Assembly: GCA_018971305.1 (NCBI GenBank)
Contig: JAGXBC010000002.1
Location: forward strand, 162,192 to 226,191
DNA from: Patescibacteria group bacterium
GTDB taxonomy: Bacteria > Patescibacteria > Paceibacteria > UBA6257 > 2-01-FULL-56-20
DNA length: 64,000 bases
Direction: 5' to 3'
Part shown: positions 59,378-64,000 of the stretch, in pieces
Numbering within the stretch: the first letter of the stretch is position 1
How the letters are laid out: the number at the start of each line of letters is the position of its first letter
The notes under the pieces: generated by a model
Seen by the model: the letters and a program-made list of their open reading frames with translations, nothing else
Databases searched by the model: none
Told to the model about the DNA's origin: nothing
Program-made: the position numbers and the translations under genes

Positions 59378-60184
59378 ATGAGAAAACGATTAGTAGCATT
59401 GACCACATTGATATTTTTATCCGTTGCATCCGCCCTTCCGCAAAATTCCGAAGACAGTAAACCGGAGACCAAAACAGTTCCCCGCTATGTAAATATTGAA
59501 ACTCTTTCCAGGGACGAGCGCCTGCCTAAGCCAGTTCGGGAAACTCTTAAGGATAGCGCGGTAATGGTTTTATGTTTCAGGCCGAACGAACTCAATAAGA
59601 GCAAAGAGAATCCAACTGGCGTAAAGCTTGGTATGTATGGTGGCGGATTCGTTATTGACGACCATATTGTAGCAACGGCCTATCATATTTTGGCCAATCA
59701 GTATGCCAATGGATATTACGTGGACAAAGAATATGAAGGTATATTTGTTTCCTATGACGGCGCTACGGTTTTTCAGGCAGAATTTTTAGGCGGGGATGCC
59801 AAGAAAGACATCGCTATTTTAAAGATTTCCGATACCGATAAACAGAAGTTCGATAAAAAATCGGCAGTACTCAAATCGGATTACGAGAAAGAACTAAATC
59901 TTCCATGGTACGCCTTCGGATTCATAAGTTTCAAATCCCTTGTTTATAGGAAGTTCGATGATTTTCTTGGACTATCCGACGACTACGAAGAAACAGACGA
60001 ACCTGTTACCGTTGGTATCCTTTCCGATAATGTTGAGAGTGGTTTTTCTGGTTCTCCGATTTTGGACCAAAACGGCATATGCCGCGGGATGCTTCTTTCC
60101 GGAGACAAAGTTTCTTCAACCCTTGGAAGACCAGAGGATATATTGGTTGTTTTCGCATCTGTAATAGCAGAAAATAAGAAATAG
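59378..60184 (+). CDS. Secreted trypsin-like serine protease
   Basis: 268 aa. A signal peptide (residues 1-20, ending ASALPQ). His in VATAYHIL, Asp in KKDIAILKI and Ser in ESGFSGSPIL form the triad of an HtrA-like chymotrypsin fold without PDZ. AAAGGAG stands 7 nt before the ATG. Single-gene unit with terminator. Confidence 0.82.
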   Translation: MRKRLVALTTLIFLSVASALPQNSEDSKPETKTVPRYVNIETLSRDERLPKPVRETLKDSAVMVLCFRPNELNKSKENPTGVKLGMYGGGFVIDDHIVATAYHILANQYANGYYVDKEYEGIFVSYDGATVFQAEFLGGDAKKDIAILKISDTDKQKFDKKSAVLKSDYEKELNLPWYAFGFISFKSLVYRKFDDFLGLSDDYEETDEPVTVGILSDNVESGFSGSPILDQNGICRGMLLSGDKVSSTLGRPEDILVVFASVIAENKK

Positions 60185-60201
60185 TTTCTTAAACATCCAA
60201 C

Positions 60202-60229
60202 GCTTCGCTTAACACGGCGGAGCTTTTTG
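60202..60229 (+). terminator. Rho-independent terminator
   Basis: GCTTCGC/GCGGAGC stem (one G-U) followed by TTTTTG. Confidence 0.75.
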
Positions 60230-60259
60230 TTTTATGGGGAAATGTTAAAATTTAAGTTG

Positions 60260-60976
60260 ATGAAAAAACTAATCGTTGCCAATTGGAAGATGAACTTACC
60301 GGCACTTAAGCCGTGGAAAGGCTTTCGCGTGCAGAAAAAGACCGAAATAGTTATCTGCCCGCCGTTTCCGTACTTTCAGAACGTTAAAGGCAATTTACCG
60401 GGATTTAAGCTTGGCGCGCAAGACGTCTTTTGGGAAAAATCTGGTGCTTACACCGGCGAGGTCTCCCCGGCAATGCTAAAAAGTTTTGGTGTGGGCTATG
60501 TGATTATCGGCCACTCCGAGCGTCGCGAGTGGCTCAACGAAACGGACGAGATGATAAATAAGAAAGTTAAAGCCGCACTCGGCGCTGGTTTAAAGATAAT
60601 CTTGTGCGTGGGCGAATCGTGGGTTGTGCGAAAAAGGGGAGTATCTGCCGCGAAAAATTTCGTAAAGAATCAATTGGCTCGGGACTTGCACGACGTAAAG
60701 AATAAATCTGGTATTATAGTTGCCTATGAACCTGTCTGGGCAATCGGTAGCGGCCACTCGGATAAGCCGAGTGATGCGGCAGAAATGGCCAGGTTCATAA
60801 AGTCTTTATTCGCAAGCTCCAAATCAAAAATCCGGCTGTTATATGGGGGTTCGGTGAACGATAAGGACGCGGCAAGCTTCTTGCATTATAAAGAAATCGA
60901 CGGTGCGTTAGTCGGCGGTGCAAGTTTGAAAGTGAGGGAACTTAAAAAAATAATCACACAGAGTTATCATAATTAA
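60260..60976 (+). CDS. tpiA: Triosephosphate isomerase
   Basis: 238 aa from ATG 60260, which gives the standard KKLIVANWKMN start. The catalytic Lys is in NWKMN, His in IGHSERREWLNETDEMIN and Glu in VAYEPVWAIGSG; LYGGSVNDKDAASFL binds phosphate. It interconverts DHAP and GAP, linking the aldolase to GAPDH. TAAAAT lies 9 nt before the ATG. GtrA follows directly. Confidence 0.96.
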   Translation: MKKLIVANWKMNLPALKPWKGFRVQKKTEIVICPPFPYFQNVKGNLPGFKLGAQDVFWEKSGAYTGEVSPAMLKSFGVGYVIIGHSERREWLNETDEMINKKVKAALGAGLKIILCVGESWVVRKRGVSAAKNFVKNQLARDLHDVKNKSGIIVAYEPVWAIGSGHSDKPSDAAEMARFIKSLFASSKSKIRLLYGGSVNDKDAASFLHYKEIDGALVGGASLKVRELKKIITQSYHN

Positions 60977-61606
60977 ATGAAAAAAAGGGATTTAAAAGCC
61001 GCAATAGTTATTGGTGTTTCAGTTGGCCTGTTAAGCCAGATCATCGTCACGAATATATTCGTGACGGCAACCCATCCTTTACGCTTTGGTGTATTTCTTT
61101 TTTTCTCGGCTCTGGCACCATGTGCGCTTTTTATGGCTTATCTTATCGGGAAGAAGATCCATGTTGTTTACCAATTTGCCAAATTCGCAGCGGTAGGGAC
61201 GCTCAATTCTTTCATAGATATCGGAGTTCTCAATTTGGAAATATTCTTAAGCGGTCATGCTGCAGGAATTTATTATCCGATATTCAAAGCGGTTTCTTTT
61301 GTGTTTGCCACTACCAATAGTTTCATCTGGAATAAATATTGGACTTTTAATTCTGGAGATACTAAAGCCACTAGCGAGGCAGCTAAATTTTATATTGTAG
61401 CGGTAGTGGGTTGGATTCTCAACGTGGGATCGGCTACGTTGGTTGTTGACTTTATCAGCCGCCCGTCGTCTATCTCTGCCAATTTATGGGCTAATGTCGG
61501 AGCTTTGGTCGGCATAGCCGCCTCGTTTCTTTGGGACTTTCTCGCTTATAAATATCTGGTCTTCAAGAAGCCGTCCGAGCATCCGAGCGGCCAATCGATG
61601 GCTTAA
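60977..61606 (+). CDS. GtrA family membrane protein
   Basis: 209 aa with about six membrane helices: two N-terminal, then the four-helix GtrA domain (about residues 65-205) with FAAVGTLNSFIDIGVLNLEI and NSFIWNKYWTF. GtrA proteins move lipid-linked sugars across the membrane in surface glycan synthesis. It starts directly after the tpiA stop. Confidence 0.9.
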   Translation: MKKRDLKAAIVIGVSVGLLSQIIVTNIFVTATHPLRFGVFLFFSALAPCALFMAYLIGKKIHVVYQFAKFAAVGTLNSFIDIGVLNLEIFLSGHAAGIYYPIFKAVSFVFATTNSFIWNKYWTFNSGDTKATSEAAKFYIVAVVGWILNVGSATLVVDFISRPSSISANLWANVGALVGIAASFLWDFLAYKYLVFKKPSEHPSGQSMA

Positions 61607-61609
61607 GCC

Positions 61610-61638
61610 TTGCTTTTTTAAAAGATATCTGCTACAAT
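61610..61638 (+). promoter_or_regulatory. Promoter of a candidate small RNA
   Basis: TTGCTT-17 nt-TACAAT with TGC before the -10 box (extended -10). The predicted start is G61645. Confidence 0.6.
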
Positions 61639-61644
61639 ACCAGT

Positions 61645-61743
61645 GAATGGGTGCGAGCATCCCTTGGCGACGACGTCGATCAAGGCATGTCCCACACGAT
61701 TCTGTTTGCTAAAACTCCCCGCAAGGGGGGTTTTAGTTTTTTG
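61645..61743 (+). ncRNA. Candidate small RNA upstream of murB
   Basis: About 99 nt between a promoter and a strong terminator (AAAACTCCCC-GCAA-GGGGGGTTTT at 61711-61734). It contains a GGGTGC/GCATCCC hairpin and a CCTTG/CAAGG stem enclosing CGACG-A-CGTCG. It has no ORF. Two segments complement the murB leader loop: CGATTCTGTTTG (61697-61708) with 61839-61850, and GAATGGGTGC (61645-61654) with 61825-61834. It does not match SRP RNA, 6S, tmRNA or RNase P landmarks. Confidence 0.5.
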
Positions 61744-61892
61744 ACGCGGCACCCCTTTCTGTTTATCATAATACCTGGACCTGGGTAATAGATAAGTATT
61801 GTGCCCTGAATGGTTGCCAGGAGAGCACTCATTCATAACAAACAGAATTGGAGGTCACCACTGGCAACCATTCAGGGTGGAATAATAATTTG
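61741..61892 (+). promoter_or_regulatory. murB promoter and hairpin leader
   Basis: TTGACG-17-TATCAT (61741-61746 and 61764-61769) predicts a start near 61776. The leader has a 16-bp perfect inverted repeat, CCCTGAATGGTTGCCA (61804-61819) with TGGCAACCATTCAGGG (61862-61877), closing a 42-nt loop that holds AATTGGAGGT and the segments complementary to the small RNA candidate. AATAAT at 61881-61886 could serve as a second -10 box for a leaderless transcript. Confidence 0.5.
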
Positions 61893-62822
61893 ATGCCAAA
61901 ATTTCAAGAGAACGTCAGCTTGGCAGGTTTCAGTAATTATAAGATCGGCGGACCGGCTAAGTTTTTTTTTGAGGCGAAAAATCAGCAAGACGTAGCTTGG
62001 GCTGTGGGCGAGGCAAAAAAACTCGGCGAAAGGGTTTTTATTTTGGGCGGAGGAACGAACCTGCTGATTAGCGATGATGGTTTTAACGGCTTGGTTTTAA
62101 AGCCGAGTCTGAATTTTATTGAAGCCGATGGCGAGATGTTGATGGCGGGTGCCGGAGTGTTGATGTTCGAACTTCTGGATTTTTCTGTGGCAAAGGGATT
62201 AAGCGGCTTGGAATGGGCGGGGGGACTTCCGGGGACATTGGGAGGAGCAATTCGCGGCAACGCCGGCGCTTTCGGCAGAGAGATTAAAGAAAATATTATC
62301 CAAGTGGAAAGTATAGATACCAATAATGCCGAAAGGCATACAAGAAATAATCAGGAATGCGGATTCGGCTATCGTAACAGTATATTTAAAGAGCTTAATG
62401 GCGGGGAAGTCATCCTGTCGGCTTTTTTAAAAATGGAGATAGGCGATGCGGCCGCGATAAAAAAAATCATGCAGGAGAAGATAGATTATCGCCTTAGCCG
62501 CCAGCCCCTGGACTATCCAAACATCGGAAGCATTTTTAAAAACGTTCCTGTGGAGCTTGTATCGCCGGAAGTTCTTAAAGATTGCGCCGACGTTATTAAA
62601 CAAGACCCTTTTCCTATAGTTCCCGCTGCCCGGCTCATAGGTCTTGCTGGTCTCAAGCGCACAGCTCGCGGTGGCGCCATGATATCGGAAAAACATGGCA
62701 ATTTCATCATAAACACAGGTGGGGCTACCGCTGCCGATGTTAAATACCTCATTGATTTAGTAAAGAAAAAAATTAAAGATAAATTCGGTATCACCTTAGA
62801 GGAAGAGGTGCAGTTGCTTTAA
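61893..62822 (+). CDS. murB: UDP-N-acetylenolpyruvoylglucosamine reductase
   Basis: 310 aa from ATG 61893; an upstream in-frame TTG lies inside the leader hairpin. FAD-binding GGGTNLLISD and GLPGTLGGAIRGNAGAFG are present, with YRNSIFK (substrate Arg/Ser), GSIFKN and KHGNFIINTGGATAADV. It reduces the enolpyruvyl group to form UDP-MurNAc. It is separated from the rest of the wall cluster by about 5 kb. Confidence 0.94.
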   Translation: MPKFQENVSLAGFSNYKIGGPAKFFFEAKNQQDVAWAVGEAKKLGERVFILGGGTNLLISDDGFNGLVLKPSLNFIEADGEMLMAGAGVLMFELLDFSVAKGLSGLEWAGGLPGTLGGAIRGNAGAFGREIKENIIQVESIDTNNAERHTRNNQECGFGYRNSIFKELNGGEVILSAFLKMEIGDAAAIKKIMQEKIDYRLSRQPLDYPNIGSIFKNVPVELVSPEVLKDCADVIKQDPFPIVPAARLIGLAGLKRTARGGAMISEKHGNFIINTGGATAADVKYLIDLVKKKIKDKFGITLEEEVQLL

Positions 62823-62848
62823 GGAATTTCTCTGATAGAATATTAAAC

Positions 62849-63184
62849 ATGAAGCTGGATATAAAAGCTGCGGCTGTGGATCTAACGCCTAGTTTCAAAA
62901 CTTATATAGAAGAGAAGCTTCTTTCCCTCGCTAAGTTCGTCAAGGAATTTGATGAAACTGGCAGTGCTGATATCAGGCTGGAGATTTCCCGTTCGGCCAA
63001 ACACAGAACCGGAGATGTTTTTTGGGCCGCTGCAGATTTACGTTTGCCTAAACAAATCCTCCGCGCCGAAACCGAAGCATCCGACGCGCGCTTGGCAGTC
63101 GATGAAATAAGAAAAAAATTGCACTTGGAGATAGAAAAGTACAGAACGCGCTTTGTAAAGCCCAGGCGAGAGAAGAAAAAATAA
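62849..63184 (+). CDS. hpf: Ribosome hibernation promoting factor (HPF, short form)
   Basis: 111 aa. KLDIKAAAVDLTPSFKTYIE (residues 2-21) and VDEIRKKLHLEIEKYRTRF match the HPF/YfiA ribosome-binding fold. It lacks the C-terminal dimerisation domain of long HPF. TAGAAT ends 8 nt before the ATG, predicting a leaderless mRNA. Confidence 0.88.
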   Translation: MKLDIKAAAVDLTPSFKTYIEEKLLSLAKFVKEFDETGSADIRLEISRSAKHRTGDVFWAAADLRLPKQILRAETEASDARLAVDEIRKKLHLEIEKYRTRFVKPRREKKK

Positions 63185-63211
63185 AAAGACCAACCTATTT
63201 CTAGGATGGTC
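63175..63211 (-). terminator. Terminator containing the stop codon of the 185-aa gene
   Basis: Minus strand GACCA-t-CCTA-GAAA-TAGG-t-TGGTC followed by TTTTTATTTTTT. The TAG stop lies in the stem-loop. Confidence 0.85.
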
Positions 63212-63758
63212 GTGATGGAGTTGGAACCGGGACTGGCGTAGCTTGTCGTGCCGTGAAAAACGATTTCAACCAATCGCGCGCTTGCGAGCTGGAGTATGGG
63301 GGCCTATCGATACTCTGTAAGTAGGAAACTATTAGCAGTGACAGCGAGAATGGCTGCCAAAGCAACCATCTGCCGAGATGATAGTCACCATGCGCATGGA
63401 AAATAACAAGGGAGATAGCATTCATAGTCCACGTTATTGCGCGATCTCTTCTTAGACCGATTTCTATTCTCATATTTTTTATTCCACCTTGCTGTTCAGC
63501 CGATTTTTTGTTTTCCACATCTCTGATTTTAAGAAAGGAACAAAATATAAAAAATGGAACAAGGGGATCTACAATGCCTTCCAATATTTCCCAACGGCCC
63601 CTGATTGCCATAATCACTAACAGAGCAAAGAGGTAGGCGCAAAATATTTTTAGAACCCCCCGTGCCATCTCAAAGTTGTCTTTGCCGGTAAGCCAGGAAT
63701 ACCATTTACTGGCTTTCTCGGCTAATCGTAGGCAGGCCTTGTCTATTTTTTCAAACAT
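63201..63758 (-). CDS. Membrane protein of unknown function (185 aa)
   Basis: About four hydrophobic segments (around residues 36-53, 62-76, 108-124 and 130-147) with a cytosolic start and a Pro/Thr-rich C-terminus. No family recognised. AAAGGAGG lies 6 nt before the ATG, and a TTGACA-18-TAAAAT promoter is present. Divergent from secA. Confidence 0.68.
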   Translation of the reverse strand: MFEKIDKACLRLAEKASKWYSWLTGKDNFEMARGVLKIFCAYLFALLVIMAIRGRWEILEGIVDPLVPFFIFCSFLKIRDVENKKSAEQQGGIKNMRIEIGLRRDRAITWTMNAISLVIFHAHGDYHLGRWLLWQPFSLSLLIVSYLQSIDRPPYSSSQARDWLKSFFTARQATPVPVPTPSRPS

Positions 63759-63791
63759 TAGCGCCTCCTTTGGGCGTAATTTCTAAAAAAG

Positions 63792-63821
63792 ATTTTAGCA
63801 TATAATATAGCAAGTTGTCAA
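63792..63821 (-). promoter_or_regulatory. Promoter of the 185-aa membrane protein gene
   Basis: Minus strand TTGACA-18 nt-TAAAAT, predicted start near 63785. Confidence 0.65.
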
Positions 63822-63893
63822 TTACGCGAAAAATGATTTTTCTGGATTTATTAGGCAAAAACGGATATACTTTGGAGTGATTATAGAGAAAAC

Positions 63894-64000
63894 ATGTTTG
63901 ATTCCATAAAAAAAATTTTTAGCGGCAGTCCGCTTGCGAAACTGGAAGCGGACGTCAAGCAGATAAACGCGCTTGAGCCGGAAATACAAAAACTTAGCGA
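63894..64000 (+). CDS. secA: Preprotein translocase SecA (start only)
   Basis: About 35 codons before the window ends. MFDSIKKIFSGSPLAKLEAD and VKQINALEPEIQKLS match the SecA N-terminus, where the helix running into LEPEIxKLSD precedes the ATPase domain. Nothing after this can be judged. Confidence 0.8.
   Translation, partial: MFDSIKKIFSGSPLAKLEADVKQINALEPEIQKLS

Noticed and set aside
61645..61743. SRP RNA, 6S RNA or tmRNA at the small RNA candidate
   Set aside because: The GGAAGG..GCAGC SRP tip, a 6S bubble and a tRNA-like Ala end are all absent.
1..64000. CRISPR array, rRNA genes or an intact prophage
   Set aside because: No regularly spaced direct repeats, no 16S/23S/5S landmarks and no structural phage genes were seen.

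Overview
The window is chromosomal DNA that most resembles a Patescibacteria / Candidate Phyla Radiation bacterium, probably a Parcubacteria-type lineage. The evidence is indirect: short intergenic gaps, many small membrane proteins of unknown function, a cobalamin-type ribonucleotide reductase, a DUF5671 protein, a lamin-tail-like secreted protein, an intron-bearing tRNA, and a CCTGCC/GGCAGG palindrome I associate with such genomes. UGA works as an ordinary stop. No rRNA operon, CRISPR array or intact prophage is visible.

Layout. (a) 1-9 kb: start of rmuC, an RRM RNA-binding protein with a long structured leader, typA behind another structured leader, and a tRNA-Asn gene split by a group I intron, followed by small membrane and enzyme genes. 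(b) 9-18 kb: a P-loop kinase, a VanY peptidase, class II ribonucleotide reductase with a 28-codon membrane ORF behind it, several small Shine-Dalgarno (SD) led unknowns, a degenerate response-regulator protein, a SpoU methyltransferase and an ECF sigma factor. (c) 18-31 kb: central carbon metabolism, with GAPDH, RpiB, ribulose-phosphate epimerase, transketolase split into N and C subunits, a PfkB-type kinase and class II aldolase; tpiA lies at 60 kb. Together these give lower glycolysis plus the non-oxidative pentose phosphate pathway. (d) 31-43 kb: bL25, a murein transglycosylase with an EnvC-like coiled coil, an M16 protease, MetRS, TatD, and a LeuRS with a Nudix hydrolase domain inserted in its editing domain. 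(e) 43.8-46 kb: three tRNA genes, tRNA-derived debris and a broken PAP2 gene. (f) 46-51 kb: histidine kinase, uL10/bL12 with an attenuator-like leader, tRNA-Val flanked by tRNA fragments, and an orphan class II aminoacyl-tRNA synthetase core. (g) 51-57 kb: the mraZ-rsmH-ftsL-ftsI-murF division/wall cluster, ending at tRNA-Glu. (h) 56.8-58.3 kb: a serine-recombinase remnant reading into tRNA-Glu, cut by a GC-rich IS3-like element whose transposase has an internal deletion. (i) 59-64 kb: a secreted serine protease, tpiA, GtrA, a candidate small RNA and hairpin leader before murB, hpf, and the first codons of secA.

Two expression styles recur. At least ten genes, mostly housekeeping ones, have a TATAAT-like box whose last base lies 6-8 nt from the start codon, which predicts leaderless transcripts. 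Small accessory genes instead carry a strong SD sequence and their own promoter and terminator. Several divergent pairs have overlapping promoters. The most unusual items are the LeuRS-Nudix fusion, the tRNA-Asn intron with a palindrome inside it, the tRNA-associated palindrome family, the switch-like typA leader, the small-RNA candidate complementary to the murB leader, and the orphan synthetase-like protein.
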